A DNA stretch of 64,000 nt, taken from Aurifilum marmelostoma (taxonomy: Eukaryota; Ascomycota; Sordariomycetes; Diaporthales; Cryphonectriaceae). Under the pieces are notes generated by a model, which made no database searches, had not been told where the DNA came from, and was given only the letters and a program-made list of their open reading frames with translations. The position numbers and the translations under genes were made by a program. Of this stretch, positions 10,894 through 22,220 are shown piece after piece (position 1 is the stretch's first letter; each line of letters opens with the position of its first letter). The stretch spans positions 186,001 through 250,000 of the forward strand of contig JAMXSV010000028.1 in the NCBI GenBank assembly GCA_027559495.1, in the 5' to 3' direction.

Positions 10894-12685
10894 CTAAAGA
10901 AATGGCAGCGTGCCGTCCACCTCATCCCTCCAGGCCCTCATTCCCCCCTCTGATGTCTCCAATCCATCGCCGTCCATTCCGCCCGAGCCCGAGATCAATC
11001 AGCTGCTTCGCCGCCACCTGCGAGTCGTTACCCACCCTGCACACAACATAGATAGGCGAATCCCCCTCAACAATGTTCCTCGGTAGCCAGTCCAGGTCGG
11101 CGAGATCGTTATGCACGACAGCATCATCACCATCAGCCCCATCGGGCCGCGTCTCCTTCGTTTTCTTCGGAGTGTTCTTCTGTATCGTCGAGTACGGCAC
11201 ATTGATAGCACCTTCGATGCTCACAATGTCAAATAGTTCGCGCTCCCTCACATCGAGCAGGGCATGTGCAGCCTCGTCCCCGCCGGCCATACTTGAACCT
11301 CTCCTGAGCATGTCGTTATACGCAGCCGCGCTGACCCTCTGCTCGTCCCCGAGCAAAGCAATCGGGGCCGAAATGCCGCCACAAAAGGCAACATAGTCCA
11401 AACTTCCGGAGCGGAGCGTGTCGAGGGTCAGCCTCGCGGGGCTCCCCCTCGCCGCAGGCAAAGCAGTCCCGTCTCCTGGCTCGCATGCGCATGGACCTGA
11501 AGGACGGAGCGCCCACTGTTGCACCGGAAAACAAGAGCAGAGTAGGCTGCGGAGAAGCGGACGGCGTCGGGGCGGAAGTCTTTGGGTAGGCTGGATGTTG
11601 TGGCCTGTGAAGGCCGGCTGCGATGACTTTGATTGCCTCTAGGGCCTGCAGAACCCCCATGACGCCGACGGCAGGGCCGAGGACGCCGCCCTCGCCACAA
11701 CTTACCACGGCTTCTGGGGGTGGCGGTCTGGGGAAGACACACCTATAGCAGGGAGGGGCTGGAGGGGTAATAGCCGACTGATCCGTGACGATTGCGTTAC
11801 TGGTGGGCGTAGCAGCAGCGACGAGGACGCCCTGGGGCGTGGGAGGGGTGTTGAGCAGGATGAGCTGGCCGTCGGTGCGCAGGGCCGACGCGGAGACGAG
11901 AGGTTTCTGCAAGAGGATGCAGATGTCTGAGATGAGGTATCGGCTTGTGGGGTGGTCGGTACAATCGAGGACGAGGTCGTAATCTTTCACTATGGCTTCG
12001 GCATTCTCTGGTGAGAGGTGCTCTCGGTGAGGGATGTACTTGGGCAGAGGATTGAGTCTGCACAGCACATCATTAGCATATGTGTCTGTCACACATGGAA
12101 AGAAGATGAGCCAGCAAGTGGGGAGAAGGTGGAAGGGATTACATACTCTCTGCAATAATGCACAAGACTGTCCACCTTTAGCATTCCTATCCTCGACGTG
12201 CTGTGGGCAATCTGTCTGTGGAGGTTTGATGGCTCAACCACGTCCCCGTCCACGAAACCCAACGTGCCGACCCCAGCACCGGCGAGGTATGCTGCTGCTG
12301 GACATCCAAGACCGCCGGCGCCTATAACCAGGACTTTGGAAGCTTTTAAGCTGCGTTGGCCTAAATTGGGTTGTCAGCTGGAATAGTTTTCTGACTATTA
12401 TTCCCGGACAAGCCAACACTGACCGTGAATTCCAACCTGCGGTAGGATGAGTTGTCTGCCATAACGCTCATACTCGCCCGCGTTCAGAGGCCATTTCCAA
12501 GCTGAACATTCACTTGCGGATGCTCTTGATTCGGCTTTTACTCCTTGTTCTTCCCCTTCTGATCCCGCTCCATCACCATTCCCAGCTTCGATCTCAGCAA
12601 GCTGCTTTCTCAAGGCCCCCAGCTCGGCCTCAGCCCTCAAGATCTGCTCACGCAGCTGCTCTGCGCTCTTCCTAGCCGGCTCCAT
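10894..12685 (-). CDS. UBA4: UBA4, adenylyltransferase/sulfurtransferase, with two apparent +1 frameshifts
   Basis: Exons 12424-12685, 12147-12360 and 10894-12057. The product activates URM1 by adenylation and transfers sulfur to it, serving protein urmylation and 2-thiolation of wobble uridine in tRNA. Visible parts are an N-terminal coiled coil, ERYGRQLILPQVG, the nucleotide loop VIGAGGLGCPAA, DGDVVEPSNLHRQI, zinc cysteines CYRC and CFAC, the E1 active-site region SCGEGGVLGPAVG, and a C-terminal rhodanese domain with active loop CRVGNDS. As read, the frame breaks twice: at a run of five (11444-11448), just after CFACGEG, and at a run of six (10943-10948), just before the last conserved segment. 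Removing one base from each gives a continuous 545-residue protein that ends VDGTLPFL. Without correction the rhodanese domain would be lost. I read this as probable sequence error rather than a pseudogene. Confidence 0.93.
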
Positions 12686-13156
12686 GTGTTTGTTTCTAAC
12701 CCCTGCTTTCCCTGGGGTATGATGCCAGGAAGTAATGCACACAACTGTTTACAGCAAGGGCTGATTTGATTAGTGGTGAGTTACAGGCGAGGAAGGCCTA
12801 GGGCCTGACGCTGTATGACCGGGGTTGTCCATTTACAGGGTCTACAGGCACCGTGCTTAGAGGACCTGTCCTCAGTAAGTGGGTGTCCACTGACTGACAG
12901 CACAGGAACGCCTGTGGAGTCCCTGACCAGATGCACGCTGAATCCCCCCCCCCTGGTCCTGCAAGGGTCCTAGGCGGAGTACCCTACTGGGGTAACTGAT
13001 ACCTTTCTATCTCAAATTTTTGGCGGGGGCCAAGCCTCTCAAACACTATTTCCTCTTGTTTTCACATGCGAAAGCAGCGGCAGAACACACACCCACAACT
13101 CTCGACTTTCCTCCCACCACCACAACCTTCACCAAATAATAATAAAACACACAACC
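12686..13156. promoter_or_regulatory. Divergent intergenic region UBA4 / SLX9
   Basis: 471 bases between two head-to-head genes, so it should hold both promoters. It contains a C10 run at 12944-12953 and an AC-rich leader directly before SLX9. No TATA element stands out. A shared bidirectional promoter is inferred from position only. Confidence 0.4.
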
Positions 13157-13910
13157 ATGGTAAGAAACCCCTTCCTCCTCCTTTTCGCAATCCTCCAGAA
13201 AGAGGCTTTTCTAATCACCATGTCCACCAGGCCCCAACCGCCCCCCTCCTCAAAACGCAAATCCCTCCGCCTCAAAGCAACAGAGCGCCTAGCCAACCCC
13301 CCTCGCCCCGCGCAAAGTCCACCGTCCCGACTCGGCCGTGACCGACTCCTTCCTCGACACAAAGGCCGACCGAGCCCGCATCCGCCGCGCCGCCTTCGTC
13401 TCCCGCATCACCAAGCCCTCGTCGGCAACAAGAGCCAGCCGCAAGAACGCAAAGCGCCACGAGGCGCGGCGGCGGCGCGAGGCCCAGGCCGAGGCGGCCG
13501 TCGCCATGGGCGGGCTGGCGGACGCGCTTCCCGAGCTCACGGAGGAGGAGGTCGGGGCGGGCGAGGCGGCGCGCGGGGGCAAGATTAGGCATAAGAGCTT
13601 GGGCAGTCGGCCGGGTGCGCTGCGGAAAAAGGAGCGCGTGGTGAGAGGGGAGATGGAGAGGTTCGGCGTCAGCCTGGCGCAGCTGGCGAGTGTTAAGGAG
13701 GGACAGGGCCAGCAGAGTGGTGCTGGTACTGGTGCTGCCCCCGCGGCTACCACGGGTGTGACAGACACGGCGATGGCGGGCGCAGAGGGGCCACCACCGG
13801 CGGCGAGCACTTCTGCAAACAGGTTCGCGGCGTTGAGAGGCTTTATATCGGCAACCATGGAGCAGAATCCAGCTTTTGCGAATAGGGCAACAGGGGCTAA
13901 TGCGGTCTGA
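13157..13910 (+). CDS. SLX9: SLX9, ribosome biogenesis protein, with two apparent +1 frameshifts
   Basis: Exon 1 is just the ATG (13157-13159). A 71-base intron (GTAAGA ... CCACCAG) leads to exon 2 at 13231-13910. The small basic nucleolar protein acts in 40S pre-ribosome maturation and export. Family marks are an SSKRKSLRLKATERLA start, the HRPDSAVTDSFLDTKADRAR block, a basic helix SRKNAKRHEARRRREAQ, GGLADALPEL, and a late NRFAALRGFISATMEQNP. The frame is broken twice in C runs. One lies at 13241-13246 (directly after MAPTAP). The other lies between ERLAN and the HRPDSAV block, most simply in 13297-13302, though the C4 run at 13307-13310 would also serve. Shortening each by one base gives 226 residues, normal for the family. 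The near-empty first exon is also a known arrangement for short fungal genes. Confidence 0.88.
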
Positions 13911-15006
13911 AGGACGGCTGGCCGTCAGGACCCGGATCGAAGAGGATAAAAGACCACAACACGGCACTCATAAATCACCTTCTTTTGGGTGGTGGCATCT
14001 GTATATTTCACAAGGGTATGGTGGTCGCCACCTCCTAGCATGTCTCAACCAAGTCTGAACAAGGTCAAGATAGAGAGACACCCTCTTCTCGTCATCTATC
14101 CTACCTCCAGGATCCTTCATACATAAATTCAGTCCTTGAGATGGACAGAATTGCACTGCCTTGTACACATCTATGCATGTCATAGATCTGCATTAGGCAG
14201 ACACTGGTCAACAAGCATGGCCACAACACAGGGTAATAGCTGTCGCAGATAGCACCAGACAGAGACAACATTGATTGAAATCAAAAGGGCAATCAAACCC
14301 TGGCCATGAATTTCATCGTGTTCTACCTTGCAACACCCTAATCCTGAACTCGTGGGTATCCAGGTTCATCTCATCGTCATCAGAAAGTCGAAAGCACAGT
14401 CATGTTCGTATGCTTCTGCAGGGCCGAGCCGCAACAACGGTCGGCCCCAACGCCGTATCGCCAATGTGGAGAGCCCTCCTGACATGATAAGGCGGCCTTC
14501 AACATCGGCTCGTGGAATCGTCCGTCCATCGTCCTGCACCCCTTTTGGGTCTAAGAACAAAATCTGTCCCTCGACCCAGAGATGCGTGGCCCAGGCCGTG
14601 ACCCCATTCATAAGCGTCGCCGACCACTTCAAGAAGAGAGGAAGAATAAAGGAATAAAAACAAAGGATTCGCAGAACGCCTCTGCTCGCGTGCCGTAGTA
14701 CCGTTCCCACAGAATTTCTCCTTCCTCTCGTGAACGCCTGCCGCCGTTTAATGCTTGGTGAGCCGTCCTCTGCTGGCCGCGATGCATACAGACCAGAGGT
14801 CCGTGTCGTCATGATCTTCTTCTTCTTCTTTGGGTATTTTGTTTTTCTAAACTGTTTGGCGTTGTTCCGTAAGTGGACTGTTTCAAGCCGGCTTGTGGTA
14901 CTTCCCTGCCCAGGCTGTACGGCAAGTCATGCGTGGTAGGGAAGAAGGACACAGCTCGTCGTAAAGAAGAGTGTAGTTGGACTGCCCAGCCCCACGAGAC
15001 CGCTTA
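13911..15006. other. Convergent intergenic stretch between SLX9 and DEN1-like gene
   Basis: About 1.1 kb between two converging 3' ends. A 148-residue frame on the minus strand (14366-14812) has no recognisable content. No RNA gene or repeat was seen. Confidence 0.55.
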
Positions 15007-16551
15007 CTAGTCGATCCGCGGGGCGCCCTCGCTTTTAGCGAATGGGCTGGCGCTCCGCCGCCTCTCGCCCTCCTTGCGCAGGCTCTCGATGATCTTGGTC
15101 ATCTCCTTGCGGGCGCCGTTGGCGTCGATCATCTTGTTGCTCATGCTCATGCTGACCTTTTCGCGGGCGTTGGCGTTGAGGAGCCGCTTGACGAGCAGGT
15201 GACGCATGAGGATGCAGACAAAGACGCCGCAGTCGTTGCCATTCTCCTGCTGGGGGCAGTCGCTGATGGACTGGTATCGCAGGGGCATGCCCAGGAGCTT
15301 GGCCAGCTGCTGTGTGCCGCGCTCGCCCTCCATGTTGTTGGCCCCGCCGAGAGAGTCGTAGTGGAACGCGACGCCGTCAATCTTGCTGACCAGGAGTAGG
15401 GACCAGTGCGAGCCGTCAGGTTGAGTGCGCGAGGCGGCATCGTTGATCGGCAGGAAAATGTGTGTGACCTTGGACATGTCGGGGAGTACGGGTCGCAGTT
15501 GTCTGGGGTCTTGCTCGCGCATCAGGAGGTAGGTCATGGACGGGCGGAGGAGGCAGATGCGGGCCTGGGGGTACTTGGGGGAGAATCTCCCGCTCGAGCC
15601 ACCTGCAGAGGGATGGTCAGCCTGCAAAGGTCAAGACGCATATAGAGTTCAAGACAAAGAACGAACTCCTCCCAGAAGGCGATGTTCTACAGTGAATCGT
15701 CAGCATGCCACAACACGGGACGAAAACGTCCGATATTTTTTTTTATTAAAAGAAAAAACGCACATTGTCCGTCAGCCAGTCATTCCTCAGCGCCTTGATG
15801 TCCTCGAATGTAACTGTCACATGTCAGCGGCGGCCGGGGGGGACACGGAGGGGTCGCTGGGGTAAGGATCGCATACGGCAGACGTCGTGATCTGTCAGCA
15901 GGCAGGTCAGCAGGTTTGTGGTTGGACAAGGACGCAGGGCAGAGAGGATCGCTCACATGAGAGGTAGGGCGAGGTGGGCGAGAGCTGTTTGCCGTTGACA
16001 TCAGTATATGCCATCCTTGAGCTGGATCTGGTGGTCCTGGTGCCGAAACGGCGAGGGCGAGTCAAGACCTCGTCGTCATCGATGAATGTATCATCGCTAG
16101 ATAGGGGGGAGACGCTGGAACGAGGGGTAGAACGCGTGGAACGCGTGGAGCGGGTAGTAGAGCGGGCAGAAGGGGAAGAGAGGGAGGAGCCGGTAGAAGT
16201 TGAGGACCGGCGGCTGCTGGTGCCCTTGGGCCTCTGCTGACCGAGCTTTGTAGGTCTCTTATTCTTGTTGATCCTGCTGGTTCCTCGGTGCTGGGGCCCA
16301 AGGGCCTTGCGCGCGAGCCTCTCCTCCTGGACGGCCTGGCTGGTACAAGCCTCTAGGTTACAGGCGCTGCCGACGGCGACAAAACAGTCGGTATCGGAAT
16401 TGCAGACGAAAGGAGACAGAACTTGAGCAGAAGACAGGGCGCACACTCCAGAGACCTGCTCCGGAGCAAAATCGAAATCTGAAGCAGAACCGAACTTTGA
16501 ATCGCTTACAGTTTCGCCAAACCGACGAGCAACTCTGTCTCTGAACGGCAT
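15007..16551 (-). CDS. Ulp1-type cysteine protease, DEN1/SENP8-like (NEDD8-specific)
   Basis: Preferred model: exons 15957-16551, 15877-15891 (15 bases), 15764-15813, 15667-15686 and 15007-15602, 424 residues. The first half is disordered and Ser/Arg/Thr-rich. The C48 peptidase domain starts at SYHDVCLTFEDIKALRNDWL and carries the catalytic set: His in GSHWSLLLVS, Asp in FHYDSL, Gln/Cys in QQENGNDCGVFVC. RICLLRPSMTYLL and the EKVSMSM tail match fungal DEN1 (deneddylase 1), which trims NEDD8 from non-cullin proteins. The model needs one base fewer in the G5 run at 15577-15581; that gives WEEWLEREILPKYPQARI, as the family expects. Without any correction one can join 15663-15686 to 15007-15621 through a 41-base intron, but then the conserved helix is replaced by a Gly/Ser string. 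SUMO rather than NEDD8 specificity is not excluded. Confidence 0.86.
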
Positions 16552-18716
16552 CTTGCTGGACTTTTTTTTTTTCTTTCTTTGTCTTCGGTCGGAGGTGTGG
16601 GTTTGTGTACGTGTGTATGTATGTATGTATGTATGTGTGTAATTGTAGACGCGGATATGCTTGGGAGTAGTGGTAGGACGTGGACACAGTCGACTCGGAG
16701 GGGTGACGTGGGAGGGGTGCGGTCGTGTCGTCGGTTTCTTTCTGGTGACGAGACCAAAAGTAGTCGGGGGGGGGGGTGGTCTGGCCCGCAGGGAGTCAAG
16801 GGACCACCTCTCGTCTGAGGCTCGTGAGTGGGCCTTGGACAAAAGGGCGAGATGCAATCGAGAAGGTCCAGATTCAACTGGCCCTGCTGATACGATGGAA
16901 GTGACAATGTCAGAAGCGGCTGTTGCTGTACAAGCTGGTGTACCGGTTCTTCGCAGGGGTGGTTTGTGTGAAGACGACGATGGTGTTCCCGCAGCGGGTG
17001 GAACCTGCTTGGTGGAGGCGATCGCGAGGAAATGTAGTGGTGGTGGTGGCGTGTACTCTACGTCAAAGAAGGGCTATCCACCAGCCTTTGTGACTATGCC
17101 GGTGACTGTAATGACCGAGCCGAGCCGCCCTTTTTATTGCTTTCTCTCTTATGTCTCTCTTCTTTCCTTTGCTTACTTCTTTCATTAAGGATGGATGGGT
17201 CGATAGGTCAGGCCAAATCAGATGCGACGCGGTAGAAAAGACTGAATGGCAATGGAAAGAGGGGTGTGGGAAAACCAGGCGGTTGCAATGATCTTCCCCC
17301 CTCGCGCGAAACAGGTTGGCAACAGGAATGTCCCCCTGCCGTGAAGAAGGGGTTGAAATATGACCCTGAAAAGAAAAGAAAGAATAGAACTTCAGAGTTT
17401 GAAGGGAACAGAAGTGATGCGATCAAGAATGTCCTCGTGCTGCCACTGGAATTTTGGGCGAAGGAGGACTTCTGATGAGAGAGCTGAGCTGCGCTGGACT
17501 GGACTCAAAGTGCGGGGCGGGGCGTCCTGGGGAGGGGGGAGATGATCACTGCCCAAGTGGTGCACTGGCACCCGTCCAGCCCACTAGCCCACTGACAGCA
17601 GCAGCAGACAGGGGGCGAGGTGCTCAGATCAACAGGGCAATAACCGCCTGATGATGAGCCTGTGTATAGTGATACAAGTAAGGGCTCAATCGAGGAAGAC
17701 AAGCCGCCCAGGATTAGAAATAATACAAACTTAACTATACACAAGATATCGTGGCTGAGATAATATATACTTCTATCCTGGCTCTTATGAAGGATTCATA
17801 CTGCAATAACCTTGCTTACAAAAACATCCCCCACTCCCTCCCCCGGGCTCCCGAACCTCTCTTCTTGTCTGCACTCCTGGATTAGACTGGCCGCCTGACC
17901 TCAGTGACGTAGCAACGAGAAGGGCCCCCAGGTGTTTCCAAGGCTTATCAAGAAAACAGAAAAAAAGATGACGACCACCACCAAGCCACCAGCACTAGAG
18001 CTGAGCTAGTACCGTAGCAAGGCCTCTCTAGCCCCCCAAGCCCAGGTCAGATTGGCAGGTCAGTGTCCGTTCACCAGAGTGCCGCCCAGCACTGCGGGGC
18101 CCCAGCGCTCGGCAGACCTGCATCCTCCCGATGTCCGCCCCCAGCTGACTGTAACTTGAAAACCTTAAAATCTGATCAGTCATGCACTGCCACGTCCCAT
18201 CTAGACTCTGGTATCCCTGTCTGAGGCTTGACCCTCCGTAACGTCAACTTTGGATCTCGACTGGTGACAGACCTGTGAGTCTTGAGGAGGGTTGACAGCT
18301 CACGACTGCGGGCAGCCAGGTGAGGGCCAGAGTTGCTGATCCTTCTCATGATCCATCTCATGATCCACTTCGATGTCAGGAAGATAATTCGCAAGATGGG
18401 CCTCAACAGCACGGATCTAACACAGATTTCATGAGTTCTTCCTAGGTCCTATGATCTGCTACCAGCGAGTGCTTATCAAGCATACATAATACCACCATCA
18501 CGACCCTGCCTCGAACGGGCCAAAAAAGAAAAATCAGTCCAAGATCGGCGCTTTGTCTACAAAGCGCTCCGTCGGTACTGTGCCTATCGTCGTGGGAAAA
18601 GAACCCTTGACCAAGGTGAGCTCTTGTGCCGCCAACGTCCAAAATCGTGGCCAAGTCCAGCCGTTCACCTCCGAGAATACCTGCTGGTCTCAAATGACAC
18701 GAGGGCTATCCGAACA
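16552..18716. other. Intergenic stretch with simple repeats
   Basis: About 2.2 kb upstream of the DEN1-like gene and downstream of the large disordered-protein gene. It holds a tetranucleotide repeat (16615-16636) and a G11 run (16766-16776). A 175-residue frame at 16661-17188 (+) is Gly/Val/Arg-rich and has no conserved-looking content, so I do not call it a gene. Confidence 0.5.
16615..16636. repeat. GTAT tetranucleotide microsatellite
   Basis: About five and a half perfect copies of GTAT, embedded in GT-rich sequence, 65 bases or more upstream of the DEN1-like start codon and probably in its promoter or leader. Confidence 0.85.
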
Positions 18717-21700
18717 TCAGGCCGGGTGCTCGGTCACCTTGCGAGGGTTCAAAGCCTGTAGACCAGCCGCAAGGGACGCGACATCACCCCGCACACTCTC
18801 GCACACATCGACATATTCCACCCTAGCCTGTTCAAACCATTGAAAGAGCTGCCGTCGCTCATTCTCATGCGCCTTGGAGATGCTCCGCACAATCTTGCCG
18901 CCATCCGCCCGGTAGTTGTCAACCACCTCATGCAGCGGACGCTCCCTCGCCCTCAGCTCTCGGAGGACACCCTGAACACGTGTGAGCTGCCATCTTGGGC
19001 CGATGTACTCACCACAAGAGGACAGACGTGCTTACCTTGACGATACGATGCATGGCACCTTCAAGGCCCTCGGAATCACCGCCTTGTCGGTCATAAGATT
19101 GCTCCCCAGGAGAACGGTCTAGCTGTCGCCAGCGGTTGGCAGGGGCCGCGTTCCAACCACCAAATTTGAGAGACTGACGCTCAGTTCCAGCTTGGTGTCT
19201 GCCAACATAGGTAGGATGCACTGCCTGCTCGTCCTTTGCGGCATTCTGTCCAAGATATTGCCTTGACACACCAGGAGGGTGTGGATGCGCCTGCTGCAAT
19301 TTGACTGTCTTGGATGCTGTTTTTGAAGCGTGGCTTATATTAGCGAGGCTAGGTCTCATAATGGTAGGTTGACCTGCTTCCTGCCCTCTGAGGCGCCCCA
19401 CCACGGTATAGTCGATATTCCGTTCATAGACCTCCGGAGGAGCGGAGACATCGTCGCTGAAATGAAAGCCTGGAGGCAAGCAACGTGTCGCATTTGTGTC
19501 AACCTTCGCCAAAGCTTGTAGGCTCTTGGCGGGTGCCTGACCGATTCGAGGTCGTTTCAATGCTCTCTTCTCGCCGCCTGCACGGTTGGACACACACTGC
19601 TGATCGACATCCTGCAGGGCTTCTGATTCCTCTTCTGGCGATGGCCGTTTCGAACTAGCACGGCCATTTCCTGATGCTTGCTTCAGACTGTCAGCAACCG
19701 GGGTAGAGTCCAAAATGTGGATGGGGGGAAGCATGTGTTCCGCGTCATCAGCCTGCCCCAGACCGTCAGGAGTGAAAGATGCGTCAGACTTGTCCATCAA
19801 AGGTTGGCCGGACGATAAATCATGTCGCTCATTGTAGTCATCTGCCAATATGGAATTGGTGATCAATTCAGCGTCCTTCCCAGGTCTCTTCGACCCTCGA
19901 CTCCTCGTCTGCCGTTGCTGGTGCCCATGCCTTATTCTCATAGGAGACACTGGCGCAAATTGTCCGGAAGCCGTCTTGAGAGACTTCAGCGGTGGGTCCT
20001 CCAGCTTTAGGCTCAGGGCACATGCTGATGCCTCCGCAGTCTCATCGGCAGGTGGGACAACATGCCGCAGGCTTCTGTTTACCTCCGAATCTCTGATGCC
20101 AAGAGAAACGATCTGCTCTTTTCCCTCTGCATCTTCGACATCAACGTTTGGAGGAGACCTCTGAACCTCGTCAAGCTGGGTGTCAGCCTTGGCAGACGTC
20201 GAAATCCCGGCTTGTTTTCTCTTTTTTCTTCGCGCAGGCACCTGGGTGTTACGCTTCGTGTCGTTGACGATCTCATCTTGAGCGTTGCCAGGATTCTCAC
20301 GAGCAGCTTTCAGCTGATTGCTCTTGGCTTTGGTTGGTGCTGCATCACCAGTAGTGATGGCCAGTTCGTTTTTGGTAGGTCTGTTTCTGAGCTGCCTGGT
20401 GGCCACGCCGTAGTGACGGCCATTTCCCACATGTTGATGTCGATCAGACTGAGACGCGGGATTGTCCTTCTTAGTTTCTGCGCTATGTGCTTGCTCCTCG
20501 TTGGGAATCAGGCAGGAATGGGTGGCGGCGATCCCAATAGCCTTCGTGGTTGGCAACTGCATACCACCACTCTTGTCATTAGTTGACTTCTTCTCCATCT
20601 CGTGGTGTTCGACTGTGATATTGGCATTCTTGCCGCGAGGCGACTCTCCAGCAGCCTTGAAAGTTTTGGACTGTGGCCGCTCCTCAACGTAGTCCTCATC
20701 CTCAGCATCGCTGTAAGACATGTCCAAGTCCTCTGATCCCCCATCGTGACTTGAGCCCGATGAGATCTCAATCACGTGCTTGTTGACCTGTGTATCCAGT
20801 GGTGCTTTGGTTAGTTGGTCCGACACAGTGTCATTGAGCCTGTCAGTCTTTTCGAGCATAGTCTGGTCGTCGGATTCAGACGGGCGTTTCGCGTGGCTCT
20901 CTTTGCTCTCAGCCTCAAGAAGAGGGCTTTGGTCGTGAAGAGACACAATCGTTGGCTTGGCTCGCTTCCGTGCCTTAACTGAGACCTTCTTGCTCTGTCG
21001 CGACGGTTGGGGACGCTTGACGGGGGGTTTCCTCGGGCAGTTCGGTGGTTTGAGGCAGAATCTGCCTTTGGCTCAGGCATGGCAGGAGATGAGCCACTTG
21101 ACAAAACCATGTCGGCGATATCAAATGCATCATTGTGGTCAACTTTGTCAACCTCATCTTCTTGCAACTCCAGAGCTGAAATTTTCACCTTATTGGACTT
21201 TGGAGCCACCTTGTCTCGACCAACGTTGTTCTTCTTCTGGCCATTACTTTCTCCGCCGATCAGAGAGTAGCCGCGCATGGAGCGAGAGAGCTTCTTTTGA
21301 CGGGCAGGTGGATCTGTGTCGATTTCATTGGAAGTGGCCACAGAGAGAAAGCTCAGCGTGTGCTTCTTCTTCTTATTGGCGACAGACAGCTGCTCGATGT
21401 GCTGGAAGAGTGTCGAGGTTTCGGCAGAGGCTCCAGCCTCAACTTGAAGAGGACCGTCCGCGTCCGCAGGTTCCTCCGGCTGCCTGAAGAACGCACTTGC
21501 AGATGAAAGCTCTAGGATGCTGTTCTTCATGGGATGCTCGAGTGTATGAGAACCATTGCCCAATCTGCGCTGTGAACGGCGGGGACGGATCGTGGACTTT
21601 GATTTTGGTGTTGGCGAGTCATTGCCATGGCCGCCCATGGCCTCCTGGAAACCTTGAACATGCGGCGAAGGAGGAATGTCGCGCCGTTTGCATTCTGAAG

Positions 21701-22220
21701 AAGGTGGGGACTGCTCAGGTCTTTGTCGGGTTAGATCCTTGACAGGACTCGAGTCCAACAAGGCCCCGTGAGGTTGGCTATGGTCGATATCTGGGTTCGT
21801 GAATTGTCCTGGACGTGCAGCTCTCGAGGTGGCCTCGTCACCATTATCAGAAGCGTTGATGTCATCCGCGGGGAAATAGGGAGATTTGGTCTTCTGGGTG
21901 GGCCGTGAATGGACGGCGGTTGGATTCTTGTTGAGTGTAGGAGAGGGGAGTGCAATGTCTTCATCGTCGTTCAACTTCTGGGAATTTACTGAATCGAAGA
22001 ATGTCGGTTTTGCTTTCTGATGCACATGACGCCGCCGCGTATGCCTCTGCTTGACGGCACTGGAGCCACCTCCAGGTTGAGGCTGAGCGCTGGTCCAAGG
22101 GTCTGCCACGAGATCTGGAGAGCCAAAATTTGCTGAGACTGGGGTTACATTGGCCCCCGTACCAGGTGAAGTCGAGGACCTGCGAACGAAGTCGCCGTCC
22201 TCGTTGACCTCGAGGCCCAT
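18717..22220 (-). CDS. Large disordered protein of unknown function
   Basis: Start at the ATG at 22220 (MGLEVNEDGDFVRRSS). Two long frames cover 21103-22220 and 19036-21061. After an intron with a perfect GTAAGC donor (18972-19035), a last exon 18717-18971 encodes 84 residues. The joined product is about 1130 residues. Almost all of it is Ser/Pro/Lys/Glu-rich and low in hydrophobics, with many basic patches that suggest a nuclear protein. Only the end is helical (LRELRARERPLHEVVDNY ... ENERRQLFQWFEQARVEYV) and may form a coiled coil. I do not recognise the family. The frame change near 21.06 kb can be explained by a 41-base GT-AG intron (21062-21102), which is short, or by a wrong length of the G6 run at 21022-21027 (seven or four instead of six). 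Confidence 0.7.

Noticed and set aside
16661..17188. Plus-strand 175-residue frame
   Set aside because: Gly/Val/Arg-rich low-quality sequence that runs through a G11 homopolymer; no sign of conservation.
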